Source: Echinometra lucunter
Lineage: Eukaryota > Echinodermata > Echinoidea > Camarodonta > Echinometridae
DNA length: 64,000 bases
NCBI GenBank assembly: GCA_029962745.1
Contig: CM057151.1
Span: 32,546,964-32,610,963 of the forward strand
Direction of reading: 5' to 3'
Made by a program: the position numbers and the translations under genes. Shown here piece by piece: positions 20,490 through 32,148 of this stretch. Numbering within the stretch: position 1 is the stretch's first letter; the number at the start of each line of letters is the position of its first letter. A model generated the notes under the pieces. That model had not been told where the DNA came from. It made no database searches and saw only the letters and a program-made list of their open reading frames with translations.

Positions 20490-21750
20490 GAACAAAACTG
20501 GTCTTAGATTCCCTTCCCCTTTATTGGAAGATTGACAGCAATGAATAGATGCTCTGGTAAAGGTTAGCAACTTCGCTTCCATACCATCAGCAGTAATTTG
20601 AGTTTTACTAGGAAGAAACAGAAATTCTAGTTCTTCTTTTCTTTCTGTGTCACTTGGGAGCTCATCATTTGTACACAGTCTAAACATGTTGAATGTATAT
20701 GTGCATTGAAATGAGTACAACTACAAAAGTGATTTCTTTTAATCTCTTCCAGGTGGTCCATTCCATCCATTTTGTGGTAAATATGTTCAAGTCTAAACTC
20801 CTGAAAATGTAGGCTCAGAAAATTGAAAATACTCGTGCCCCCTCCTGCAGTATTTGGATGGATTACATGCAATTTTCTACCTTTTTAGCCAGTACTCCAT
20901 TGATATGTAACACTCTAAACTGGACTGAAATTTGCTCCAGGTTATGTGGAAAGTTAGGTTGTTTAAGTGACTGGGATTTTATTCATGCAGTCCCTGTTTT
21001 CTAATTGTAGAGGAAATGCCAAGTTACCTATGGTCCGTCTACTTAACTCTGAGTCATAGATCCATTTAGAACAAGCGTTACTCTCTAGAAAATTAGAAGT
21101 GATCAGTTCCCCAAGCATCCTCATTTTTATTCTCAGATTTGATCATTTTTAAACATTTTGATTATACATTAGTTGCACTCTCTACAAATTTAGTTATTTG
21201 CAGCTTTTGCAAATAAAATTGTAGATTTGGATTAATTTTTTCCATCCAAAACATGAGAGACCTCAAGTTCAGTGACAAGTTACAAAACATTCCATTGAGA
21301 TGTGTGTTGCAAGTGTGGTCGAGTAGAATCATTTGAATACCCTGGAAAACATTGTTGAAAATTTACTACAGATATCAATTTTGATAAGATATTTTGAAAA
21401 TGGGGAAAAGGTTATGCCTGTGTCTAAACATGTGACATTATGATTTTTAATTGACATTATTATCATGCTCTTACACATGTACTACCTGTAATTATCCAAG
21501 GCAAACAGATTTGACCAGATTTTGTTGTTCACTGTAGTAATGGATGTGCCATGGTATTGAGATGTTGAAATAATATATATTTTAGACATGAAATAATTGA
21601 CTTACGTATTTGTGTCAGCTTCCATTATGAGGAATTATTGCATAAAGTGTTCTATATGTATTTATATGGGGTTAAACCAATATTAGAATTTAAATGATAG
21701 ACTTACCTATTGATATTAGATTCATTGAAAAATAAAGATGTATACATGAT
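20490..21750 (+). other. Probable 3' UTR of the V-ATPase a gene
   Basis: No coding potential was recognised after the stop. AATAAA signals occur at 21212-21217 and 21731-21736, so the transcript could end about 0.75 or 1.25 kb after the stop. Which is used cannot be told from sequence alone. Confidence 0.5.
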
Positions 21751-22332
21751 AGAGAATGGTAAACCATGAATCTTTTTTGATTAAAAAGTTAGTCTGTGTA
21801 ATAATGTGAATATTAAGGAGAAAATGTATATACTTGTGTGAGAATTCAACTCAGAATCATAGCATAAAATGCATGATTAAGGCAATATGCTTTATTTTTT
21901 TTGAGTATGTACTTGCAAAGCAAAGCTAAATTTTTTGTTTGTCAGATTAGAAAAAAAAAACCCTGCAATTATTGGTATGACTATGTATTTTGATTTAGTA
22001 TCATTGTTTTATTTTGTTATACATGTAAGCTTTCATACAGAGTGAGATTATGCTGGATATTTTAATTTTCTATGAATTTATTTTGTTATAACCATTGTAG
22101 TACTGCAAAAAATGGATATATTCCTTATTGAACAATTCTTTATTCTACAGCCATACTTAAAGGGGGTACCCAATGCTGAAACAATGTTAGTTCATTAAAA
22201 AGAGTATGATTTTATTAGCAGAAAATCATCTGCCTAAAGTTTTTTAAAAGGTTGTGTTGCCAAGGAAACCCCCAAATGTGGTAAGATTTTCAGGATATTT
22301 TTGACCCTTTAGCTGTGACCCAGTTTCAACTG

Positions 22333-22373
22333 GGTACCCACTTTGACGTCATTTTGACGTCAAAGTGGGTACC
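22333..22373. promoter_or_regulatory. Perfect 19-bp-arm hairpin with TGACGTCA (CRE-type) sites
   Basis: GGTACCCACTTTGACGTCA (22333-22351) and its exact reverse complement (22355-22373) are separated by three T. A third copy of the arm lies at 22459-22480. Each contains TGACGTCA, the ATF/CREB consensus. Regulatory function is inference; it could equally be a MITE terminus. Confidence 0.6.
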
Positions 22374-23335
22374 TTGTCGCGCACTTCTAGCAAAATTCGC
22401 GCAAGGTATAATACATATTGTACAGTCTAGCGCGCAGCACAACTGCAATGCGCGAAGCTGGGTACCCACTTTGACGTCATACCTCATACTCAAATTTTTT
22501 GGTCAGCTCTTAACTTTTTATGAGAAAATTAGCCAAAATGCATTGATTTCGATTGAAAATCATCATATTTTTAAGGTTATTCTTCTTATAATTCTATTCT
22601 CGATCATATATCAAAAAAATGTTTACCATTGTGTAATCACTTTAATGGTAATTGTACATTAGTGTACGGTTTTCTAATGACATAGTTTGTTAGAGTCCTC
22701 AGTAATTATTATGAAGATTGTCTCCATTTGGCTGACCTGTTATCCACTTTCGTAGTACATATATTTTCTTCAAGTCATAAATCATGTCATCTTTCACATT
22801 TTGTACTGAGATTTTTTATCATTGTTTTATATCAAATAGTGAATCCTTGGTGTTATCAACTTCTCTGAATTGTGATTCTTTGTTTGTATGTGAAGTTGAA
22901 TTCAAAGGTGAGACATTTGAATGTGGAAAAAAAAGTTGTAAGCTCATAAAGCCTCAAGTTTGAAGAAGGAAAGATTAAAACAAACAAGAAACCCCTCATA
23001 CCTCCAGGCAGAGAAGCAGAATAAAAATGGAAGAATATGTAGAAAGTTAGTGGCAGTAACCAACTGCCATGCATAGATATTAACCAGATACCCCATTAAT
23101 TTTTTTTTGTATGGGATATAAAATTGATTGTAGTATACTTCCATTAAAGAGAACTGTTGTTGGGCTAGCGCCATGAGCATCCTTGGACGGTGTGTTCGCT
23201 CTATATAAGTTTTCACAATTAATTAATAATTATATATTCTATATATTTTTGTGTTCTGTAAAATGGCAGGTGAACATGTGCTTTTCAAAGTGCATGAAAA
23301 TGTTCTGTGGAAGGGTATGAGAATTATAGAAAGCC

Positions 23336-23360
23336 GGGGGGGGGGGGGGGGGGGGGGGGG
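23336..23360. repeat. 25-nt poly-G run
   Basis: An uninterrupted run of G; the length is likely uncertain in the assembly. Confidence 0.95.
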
Positions 23361-23562
23361 AGTTTCATAAAGATGTTTGTAAAGTTACAAATGACTTTAC
23401 AAATGACTTGAACATGGCAAGCCACATGGGATTCTCAATCATAAATCGCATCAGCTAAAGGTGAAATACTAGTATACAGACATAGATTTACACAACTATT
23501 GGTCTTGCAAACTGCAACATCAACAGTACATGTACATTTCCTTTTTCCATTTTCAACCCTCT

Positions 23563-23645
23563 ATTAAAGCGCATAGAGACACTGCGGTAGTGATATGCGC
23601 TATACAGGTATAAGCACTGTAGTATTATAATTATTATTATTGTTT
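23563..23645 (+). mobile_element. SINE 3' tail fragment
   Basis: AAAGCGCATAGAGACACTG, ATGCGCTATACAGGTATAAG and a short ATT repeat form a SINE/LINE-like 3' end of the same kind as at 9180-9250. Confidence 0.45.
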
Positions 23646-24385
23646 ACAAACATTTTTATTGCAAAGTATATTTTTGGCCACAATTTGGTGAGATTTTGGG
23701 AAATGCAGTGACATTTTGTTAAAGTGCCCAGAAAAAATTTGGGCATCCCATTTGGTACTTCATATTCAAGTCATGCTTGAAGTTGTGTAAATTTAAGAAC
23801 AACTTTGTGAACACCCTCCAGAACTCATTTCTGCTGTACTGTACTGCACAATTGTGCTACAAGTAAACTTATAACACAATTTTTTTCAATGATTGTTTTC
23901 AGCTGTTCATGTGAAAGCAAAGATGAGACATACATTTCCCGTTGGTAGATATATAAGATGTCTTTTGATACAATTGTCTAATTTTTACTTAAGATATACG
24001 TAAGTCATGTGCCTTTTTATTTGAGTACTTGATAGCAATAAATTACTGTGAATATATATTACTGTTATTCCAATGCCTTAAATGCATCTCATTGATTTTT
24101 CACATTGCCATGGCTTCCATTTGCTCACCCTTCACATTTATTAGTATCAGATTTGGAAATGAAGATAGAGACAAAGAGTAGAGAAAGTAGGTATGAGTGA
24201 GAAGTGAACTTCCCTGTAACAAAACAGAGAAAAAAGGAAGAAAATTAATGAAATAAAGAGGGATGGATGGAAGGGGTCAAACATGCAAAATTCAAATGAA
24301 AATATCAAGCACAGCTTGGTTCGAAGGCTTGACCTGCTATTAACACATTAGTCAATTGCCAATACTGGTGAAAGGTTTGCTTATC

Positions 24386-25365
24386 GAGGGTTTAGTGCAA
24401 CAAGGGGCTATCTGCATTTTTCGGTCAAAATAAGGTTTTGATATCAAATAAGAGACCAGGAACCCATTGGTAATAATGGTTTCTACAGCAAACTTTGCCA
24501 CAGCAGGGTATCACCCGAAGTAGGTATGGCTGTATGCATTAAACCAGTGTTTACAACATAACTTCATTGCAAGTTTTCTCAAAATGGCCCAAAACACAGT
24601 GCACCAAGGAGTTTCAAGAGCTGGAGTTCCAACTGGCAACAAATTATTTCAAGCAGCTGTCCCTTTCTAAGGTTGCACAATAGAATCTACAGGTGTGCTG
24701 TTGCCTTTGATGTCTAGGTTCGATGCCGCCAACATCATAGGAAAGCTTGAGTAATGGTTTTTGTCATATATAGTATATCGTTGATATTTCACTTTTTATT
24801 TGAATTAACAGAGAGAAAATTGAACAGATGATAAAATATGAATACAAAAGCCTATCTGTGTCCAGAAATTTGCGTATGTCGCATGATAGCAGTTTTAATC
24901 TGTAGAGTAGAATTTTACAATCCTAAAACCCGCAATTTGACACTTTTCCGCTTACTTCCAGCAAAAGAAAATAAAAAGTGAATTTGTTGAAGTACAGTTA
25001 TTTATGATGTTATATGTCAGATTAGTGCCCACACATGCATGCCCAGTCGAGTAATTTTGATTCATATTTCAGGAAAATTTGCACCATTTCCTTTCGCTTG
25101 CCTCCTGTAAATGTAAGCACTATGTACTGCTCATATTATCAGACGAGTGGTATCAAAAAGTAATTATCATTACAAAAGCATACTTCCCTTTGAAAATGGC
25201 CCGTAAGTTTGCAGCCAGGCAGAAAACTTTTGTCTACGTATCTGCAAGGAAGATCGAGTTAAGCACATGCCCAACATATTTTCTCCTGGCGGCATCGAAT
25301 GTCACTTCAAGGGGAATGAGTTAGATGTGACTCTAGCTTTTGAAACTCCTTGGTTGCACTAAACC

Positions 25366-25369
<4 letters not shown>
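24386..25369. mobile_element. ~1-kb non-autonomous TIR element
   Basis: The left end GAGGGTTTAGTGCAACAAGG (24386-24405) is inverted to the right end CCTTGGTTGCACTAAACCC (about 25348-25367), with one indel. Inner inverted words occur as well (TTCGATGCCGCC near 24720 and GGCGGCATCGAA near 25290). No transposase was recognised. It abuts a (TA)n run at its right end, so the target duplication is unclear. Confidence 0.6.

Positions 25370-25405
<36 letters not shown>
25368..25405. repeat. (TA)n microsatellite
   Basis: About 18 TA units next to the right end of the 24386-25369 element. Confidence 0.95.
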
Positions 25406-25408
<3 letters not shown>

Positions 25409-26477
25409 CAAAATAGCAAGTACCTTTCAAGCTTATTTATTTTGGTCTTTTGATAACTATATTGTGCCTTTTCTATGTGCAAGATTTAGTTGGAAGTTTA
25501 ACTTGATATTTAAGTTTAAGTTAAATATCAACACTTCCTAATTTTCTAACACACTTTCCTATCATTTCTTCTTCACCTCATAACTCTCTCTCCCCTATTC
25601 CAACACAGTGCATGTCTAACATGCACAGACTGCATCATTAAAGAACTGTCACAGTGGCTTATGTTTCAATTAAATTATGAATCACAAGCACATTTTTTCT
25701 TTGTGTATTATACTGCTCCCACTTTTTCATTTCTCTCCCTATCTCCTTCCTCTCTCTCTTCCTCTTATTTCTTAAAAGCACAAAACTTTTGCACAGTAAC
25801 ATGGTTGCTGGGGTCAGTCTCAAAAATTCCAAGTTTGAGGTGATATCTCCAACAGAAAGTCAATTCATTCTACCGGTAATATTGTTTACCCTCACAATAA
25901 GTTTGGTAAATACTCCAAGAATGTTCTAAGTCTTCATTTCATTCAGCAAATCAAAAAATATACATGCAAAATGATGCACATGAAGAAGTTCCTGATAAAA
26001 GTGATCTTATTAAATGAAAATTAACAGGCAATAAAGAACAGAAATGCATGTTTCTGGGCATGCTCCTCAAAGCTGCCTAGAATTAAAACAGGAACCCCCT
26101 TTCATAGAACTCCCACAATTTGGTAACAAAGTTTGTCAGAATCAAAGCCCATGATTTTACTTACGTATTACAAACTTTTCATTGATAAGAAGTGTAATGA
26201 AACGGGGCTTGGACCATCTTTACATCGTCATAATCTGGTTTGTACTATTATACAGATACTGAGTGCTTAGAGGGGCATGGTTGAAACTTTGGCCCTAGGT
26301 GATCTTGAAACTGTACTGCTACAGCTTCAACTTGTGACCCCCAAAATAAGCAGTCAATATTTGTTTCATATTGGGCATCCCAAGTATGGATTCACAACAG
26401 TTTATATTTCCACAAAATCTGCTCATTGAAATGTATCCCTTTGAAAAGCAATATGCCAACCTCAGAGTAGTGTCTAA
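25406..26477. other. Intergenic, no gene seen
   Basis: AT-rich sequence without recognisable coding motifs or strong repeats. Confidence 0.4.
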
Positions 26478-26761
26478 AGGTGCATTCAGATATGATGTGA
26501 CTTTGTGCTGCCACATTTTTTGTGTACATGGGTAAGGGGCGACAAAAAAATGTTGCCGAGGACACATTTTGGTTTGCTGCCTGGCTGCAAAGAAATGTGC
26601 ACCAATCAAATTCCTAAAAAAGCTGGCAAGTTTTGACAAAATTCTCTCTTATTTGAGAGGTGATGCGTTAATGCGTGTCCATCAGAATAATAAATATCTG
26701 AACACAAAATTATGCCGGCACAATGTGGCTGCACAAAGTCGCATCATATCCCAACGCACCT
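26478..26761. mobile_element. PIF/Harbinger-like MITE
   Basis: AGGTGCATTCAGATATGATG at the left pairs with CATCATATCCCAACGCACCT at the right. The flanks are TAA/TTA, compatible with a 3-bp TWA duplication. The interior (CTTATTTGAGAGGTGATGCGTTAATG, split around 26650) resembles that of the element at 42070-42393. Confidence 0.65.
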
Positions 26762-27639
26762 TTACAGCGCATAAGCTCTTAAATATTATGTATGTCCACT
26801 GCTGTGCCACTGCTGTGTATGGGCAAGCAGAACTAAGCTCGGTCAATATTTTTCTGTACTGCCCTGCAGTCTGTAGTGAATATCATGCCTGAAGATTTGA
26901 CAAATCAGAGGCCTTTTGACATGCAGTACATGTATATACAACAAATTATCTAGAGCTAATTGTTAGGTATCGAGAATAATCAGATTTCTTGTTCTGCTGT
27001 ATGACATCTACCTACATTGTACATCAGTAGGTGGTAACAAATACATGTATTCAAACAGTACTAACATTCTAATTCTTATTAGTATTACAATCCTTTATTT
27101 CACATCCGAGAGGTAATTTAAAGGCAGGAGATCCCTTTTGCAAAATCTTCGAAAATCCATACAACTTGGCAGGAGTTTAGGATATGCCCTTCTGATACTG
27201 TTTATTTAATCTTACGGTCATACAAAAATGAAAATCTGGCTACCATCCTTGAATAAGCAAGTCGGATCAGCTCACCGGCACAAGCGAAGCCAGCTAGCTA
27301 GCTAGCTCAGCCGCGCAAAGCTCGCGGCCACCACACGTACCGCCGCATAATAGCAGCGCTGTACTGTATGTAACATGAATCCCTTCATTGTGCGCTATCT
27401 CGAAAAAAAATTTTCGGTCCGAAATAAGTACAGAGTTATCAAAAATGTTAATTATTCAGTTAATTAGCCATGTACAATCCATTTTTCTTTCACAGAAGTT
27501 TTTAATAATCATTCTCTTATAAATGAACACATATTCACACATCTCAATATTTTAGAGCTGCAAATGGGATCTCCTACCTTTCAAAAGTGTTGAACTTATT
27601 GTTCAACTATCAAAAAACAAAAACTGGAGGTCCATAAAA

Positions 27640-27676
27640 GCTGCGTATACACCATGACTCGTGGTGTATATGCAGC
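27640..27676. repeat. Short inverted repeat (hairpin)
   Basis: GCTGCGTATACACCA and TGGTGTATATGCAGC are separated by seven bases, with one mismatch. The flanks show no feature explaining it. Confidence 0.7.
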
Positions 27677-27924
27677 ACATGATGAGTACTGCCTACGAAT
27701 GAAAAAAAAAAAGCATAAATTCTTTCACATGATGATCAATGTGTAAAAAGTCTTAAATCACAGTCTAATAACACCCATGAAATAAGCCATCCACAATGAT
27801 CCTTCAGTCCTCTGCAACCATTTGCTCATACATGGCTAAATACACTATCAAGCCTGTTTGTATTAACATTTGCTTTTTTCCTGGTTATTTCTGGAATTCT
27901 CCAATGAAAGCTGAATCAAAATAC

Positions 27925-28114
27925 CATACCTGCCAACCCTGAGAGCCCAGAAATAGGAACAAATTATTTCAAAATTTCAAAAATAGGAACATTCCTAAAT
28001 TTCCTGTACAATATTACAAATTTGTACAGAAATAGGAACACACGGGTTAAAATGGCAATTTCCTTTTACAAAAAATAGGAATATACTATTTAATAGGAAC
28101 AGCTGGCAGGTATG
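27925..28114. mobile_element. 190-bp MITE with CATACCTGCC termini
   Basis: The terminal inverted repeat CATACCTGCCA / TGGCAGGTATG is flanked by AAATAC at 27919-27924 and 28115-28120. The interior has repeated AAATAGGAACA words. It has no ORF. Confidence 0.75.
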
Positions 28115-28225
28115 AAATACATCTATTAAAGTCAATGCATGAACATTTCTTCTCTTATTCTTCTATTTCACAAAGAGGAAATCGAGATGAAGGCAGCATC
28201 TCTACTACTTCATCAGGTCAGGTCT

Positions 28226-28650
28226 AAAGACCACTGCACACTATACAATCCGTCTGCGATCCAATTTTGAAAAAGTTTGTTACAGCATTTGATATGGACA
28301 TTCAAACGTAAAATTTTAATCATCAAAGTTCCAAATAGTGGTATGAATACTAAAATAAAAATTCTGGGCTATTGTTAGCCTCCCTGTAGGAATAAAAGCA
28401 AACTCAATTCTGAATCATAGTGACATCATAGCAATCTTGCGACCTGCTACAATTTGAAGCCGGATTGGCTTTTACCCCGACAACAAGGCTTGCAGTTAAC
28501 CAAAATTTTGATTTTAGTATTCCAACATTATTCCAAACTTCAAATAAGATAATTTTACTTGTTTAAACTTTCATATTCAATGCAAAATGCCATTTGTTAG
28601 AAAATTAGGTCGCAGTCGGATCATATAATGTGTGGTCGGCCGGCTTAAGT
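28226..28650. mobile_element. Diverged MITE
   Basis: AAGACCACTGCACACTATAC with CCGTCTGCGATCCAATTTTG at the left is imperfectly inverted to AAAATTAGGTCGCAGTCGGA and ATAATGTGTGGTCGG at the right. It is ~0.4 kb with no ORF. Confidence 0.5.
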
Positions 28651-28762
28651 TAATTTCAAGATTGATACATCAATAGGCCTTCAGCACAAGGTAAAGTCCT
28701 AACATTACACATACACACATTTCTTTCAACTTATGCAAATTCACATACAGTACTTCATGACA

Positions 28763-28768
28763 TTTATT
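28763..28768 (-). terminator. Possible poly(A) signal for a minus-strand transcript
   Basis: AATAAA on the minus strand, about 415 nt downstream of the stop codon of the candidate exon 29184-29294. Confidence 0.35.
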
Positions 28769-29183
28769 TTTGCAAAAGTGAAACCTGAAGATGGGGAAAT
28801 TTGTCATTTGGTATTTCATCTAAACAAAGATGGACATTCATAATCTGGAGTGCAATTAACCATTTGACTTCAAAAACTTTTAGAACAAAAGTTGAACAGT
28901 CCCAGAACAATTTAAAGTGGAATGGAAGTTTAATAGTGGCATGAAATTTCATAGGTGGTAATTAAACTGTTGAGTATGAGAACTTAAGGTCAATTAAACT
29001 GAGGTTTGAAAACTGCAGGGTCCAGTGAAGCCTAGCCCTCATGCCATGCTCACTACAATTTTAACACCACTATACATCAAACACTTCTTCATTTACATTT
29101 CAATTTATGTAATTCATAACACAATGGTGCAGTATGAAAAGTCTTTGGCTATTCTTTTCTGCTTATAAGGTGAATTTTACTGA

Positions 29184-29294
29184 TCATGTGACATCAATGA
29201 TTGGATCAGCAGACTTTGAAGTGTTGGAAGGTTGCTGGTTGTAATTGTGGTCTTCTGTAGCACGATGTACTGACAGAGTGCTTTCCTCTTCCAT
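29184..29294 (-). CDS. Candidate terminal exon, minus strand (possibly KANSL2)
   Basis: Read on the minus strand, a strong acceptor (TTGTTTCTTCTTGCTTACAAG) precedes 36 codons that start MEEESTLSVHRATEDH, end SADPIIDVT and finish with TGA at 29186-29184. The peptide is acidic, hydrophilic and unlike shadow ORFs. Phase 0 at its start fits the phase-0 donor of the last recognisable KANSL2 exon (…ADEK then GTAACA). KANSL2 in the right arm runs on the same strand, and the sequence between could be continuous if the assembly is corrected as argued in Part 2. No homology supports the peptide directly, so this is inference. Confidence 0.4.
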   Translation of the reverse strand: MEEESTLSVHRATEDHNYNQQPSNTSKSADPIIDVT

Positions 29295-29639
29295 CTTGTA
29301 AGCAAGAAGAAACAATGTAAGGTAAAACAAGTGGTGTGACATCACTGAAGAATGCAAGTCACAGAATGAGAGAGGGAGGATGGAGTATATTACAGATACA
29401 GAGGCACAAAAACAAGGACAAGACAAGTGAATCAGTAAATTATGCAATGCGTAATATATGTCCCTGCTTGAAGTGTAGATCTGCGGAATGGTGTTAATTC
29501 TTGTAATTTCTGATAGATCCTTCTAGGCAAACAGGAGTAATGTATTATCAAATAAATATTTTGGTATTATAATGCAGTGACATAATTGCTGGTGCTGAGA
29601 TAAGATGGAAGAATACATCTCTGTGATGGTGCTAATTTA

Positions 29640-29975
29640 TGTAAAAGAATATTTCAAAATACTGTGTAGAGGTTTTGAAGCCTAAAACCAACAAAATCAA
29701 AATCTGCTCAGAAATAGAGAAGTAGCATTTTTTCGTTGATATGATTTTAAATCAATTTGCGTATGATGATTTTGAATCAATTTGAATATATAACTAATAA
29801 ATTTCAAAATTCTGTGTAGAAGTTTTGAAGCCCCCATCAAGCCCTATCAGATAAAACAAATAAGAATCAACTGCAAAATAGAAAAGTAGCATTTTCCATT
29901 CTTTTTGGAAAAATTTGCATAGATTTGCATAATTAATGAATTTGAAATTGTGTAGAAGTTTTGAAGCCCCCACCA
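29640..29975 (-). repeat. ~140-bp tandem repeat, same family as in the KANSL2 arms
   Basis: Three degenerate units contain TGTGTAGAAGTTTTGAAGCC, AAAATAGAAAAGTAGCATTT and TTTGCAT.AATT words. The same family occurs at 38105-38440 (opposite orientation) and 50945-51285. Confidence 0.75.
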
Positions 29976-30218
29976 TTTTTAGAAAGTTGTGTGTTTTTCG
30001 ACAAGAGATTTTTTTTTCATGTGGTCACATCTGCTGGTAAGTACCCATGCCATGCAGGGCGAAAGAAATTGACAACTACTAACATATGTCGTTAGACCTA
30101 GGACTAGTCTATTGGCTAATGTTAGATTCAAGTCTACTGTAGAGCTAACTGCAATTCCTGTAATTTATCAAACGTAGAGGATTAATATATATGTCATTTT
30201 CTAAAATGAATAACACCC

Positions 30219-30718
30219 NNNNNNNNNNNNNNNNNNNNNNNNNNNNNNNNNNNNNNNNNNNNNNNNNNNNNNNNNNNNNNNNNNNNNNNNNNNNNNNNNN
30301 NNNNNNNNNNNNNNNNNNNNNNNNNNNNNNNNNNNNNNNNNNNNNNNNNNNNNNNNNNNNNNNNNNNNNNNNNNNNNNNNNNNNNNNNNNNNNNNNNNNN
30401 NNNNNNNNNNNNNNNNNNNNNNNNNNNNNNNNNNNNNNNNNNNNNNNNNNNNNNNNNNNNNNNNNNNNNNNNNNNNNNNNNNNNNNNNNNNNNNNNNNNN
30501 NNNNNNNNNNNNNNNNNNNNNNNNNNNNNNNNNNNNNNNNNNNNNNNNNNNNNNNNNNNNNNNNNNNNNNNNNNNNNNNNNNNNNNNNNNNNNNNNNNNN
30601 NNNNNNNNNNNNNNNNNNNNNNNNNNNNNNNNNNNNNNNNNNNNNNNNNNNNNNNNNNNNNNNNNNNNNNNNNNNNNNNNNNNNNNNNNNNNNNNNNNNN
30701 NNNNNNNNNNNNNNNNNN
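30219..30718. other. Assembly gap of exactly 500 N
   Basis: Five hundred N, a placeholder length. Left of it the sequence ends …ATAACACCC; right of it begins the outer end of the palindrome's left arm. Confidence 1.
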
Positions 30719-30769
30719 TGTTATGATTATGATTTTTACAATAATTATCATTATTAATAGAAGTACATG

Positions 30770-30883
30770 AAGTCCTAGATTGTCCGCTTGGAGGACCTCT
30801 GCCTGCACGATTGCCTCTCTCTCTCCCTCTCGCGCTATCTCTGTCAGTCCTTAGTTTGTTGGCCGTTGTGTTTAAAGTTACAT
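30770..30883 (+). other. Possible 5' noncoding exon of KANSL2, left arm
   Basis: A CT-rich segment (CTCTCTCTCCCTCTCGCGC) is followed by TTGGCCGTTGTG and a strong donor CAT|GTAAGT at 30884. The start-codon exon at 34093 has a splice acceptor in front of it, so an upstream noncoding exon is expected. The transcription start is not visible. Confidence 0.3.
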
Positions 30884-31232
30884 GTAAGTAAACATTTTGT
30901 AGGGTCAGTATCTTGTTAATATCTGCTATATTTGACTGCCTAGATTAACTATCCTGTGGAAATGCCCAGTGTAGGTAAAGGCCATACTGACAGAAATGAA
31001 AAAAAAACAACTAAGAAGTTGAAAAAAAGAAGGGTAAAATGATGATAAAATATATTAAATGAAGAAGAATTTTTCCATTATATTGATGAATTCACGATCT
31101 ACGGCTAAAGCAATATGGTGTTCAGATTCATAATGTATACTCGGGTACCTATTTACTCTTATTGTTTGAGCATGGCAAAATTAGATTTTCTTGCTGAATG
31201 ATGTTTCTGCTGTGGAAGGAATACAAATACCT

Positions 31233-32004
31233 CACACCTCAAATTTGGTGGTACTAAGGCCTTTTAGTATACCTTTAGTACGGGACTAACTCGGATTCAC
31301 ACCTCAAATTGGGAGGTGGGTTAGCACCGCATTTAGTACAGGACTAACTCGCGCTTTCACACCTCAAATTTTGGAGGTGGGTTAGCACCACATTTAGTCT
31401 GGGACTATCTGACCCTGGTCAAAAAGTGGGGTTAGCCCACCAATTGGTGGGCTAACCCCGCAATTGCGGTGCTAATCTTTGAGGTGTGAAAACATAGTCC
31501 GGGACTAGGCTGCCTGCGTCTTGTGAACAAAGGCAACTGTGCATCAGCCAATGAAACGGCAGCATGTAATGTATTCATAATCGGCCTGGCGCACACTGGC
31601 TGACCGGTTTCGCGGATGTGAACAACGTGTTCAGTTGTAAATAAATATGTAATGAATTCGAGAAGATGGGTGCATGTACGGTATACGTACGGATCCGGCA
31701 TGTGCACGGGTTTTCTGTTCTTGATTTTCGTTCGGAAGATCGCGCGCTTTTGCTCTAACCGGAGGACGACCGATGACCCCAAACGTCAACTTCCGCCCAT
31801 ACTGTGCATGGCTAACGTTAGTCCGGGGTAAAAATTTGAGGTGTGTGAAAACCATGTAATTTCTCGGCCCTGGGCTAGGCGGCTAGTACGGGACTAAATT
31901 AGAGGTGTGAAACGCAAAACAGATAGTCCGAGGTTAAGCTTAGTCCGGTACTAAGCTCAGTCGTCCTGGAATAAGCTTGTACGGGATGTAAAATTTGAGG
32001 TGTG
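31233..32004. mobile_element. Foldback element with modular CACACCTCAAATTT repeats (left arm)
   Basis: Outer ends CACACCTCAAATTT and AAATTTGAGGTGTG are inverted. Inside, the CACACCTCAAATT module and GACTAA.TC / GGGTTAGCACC words recur in both orientations (about 31290, 31350, 31480, 31835, 31905). The centre has the perfect palindrome CCCACCAATTGGTGGG (31437-31452). There is no transposase. The mirror copy is 57449-58226. Confidence 0.7.
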
Positions 32005-32148
32005 AAAAGCCTATAACTGTAGTGGTAAACAATATGGGACTTCTTCCTGAAACCACAATTTGGTTGGAAAGGATAAAGAGAGAAGATTTGAATGATATAG
32101 GTCAAGGTCACAGTGATATCTGCAGCATGCATCATTGAATTAAAAAAG

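Larger units (their letters stand above)
22481..24385. other. Intergenic sequence, no gene seen
   Basis: It contains a 25-nt G run (23336-23360), a short element with ACTTTACAAATGACTT-type words next to it, a SINE-like tail (23563-23645) and otherwise AT-rich sequence. No conserved coding motif was recognised on either strand. Confidence 0.5.

Noticed and set aside
28763..29294. A complete small gene on the minus strand
   Set aside because: The extension upstream of 29294 reads through a strong splice acceptor and is not conserved-looking; only a terminal exon is supported.
30191..30808. Open frames of ~190-204 codons crossing the gap
   Set aside because: They consist almost entirely of N and have no sequence support.
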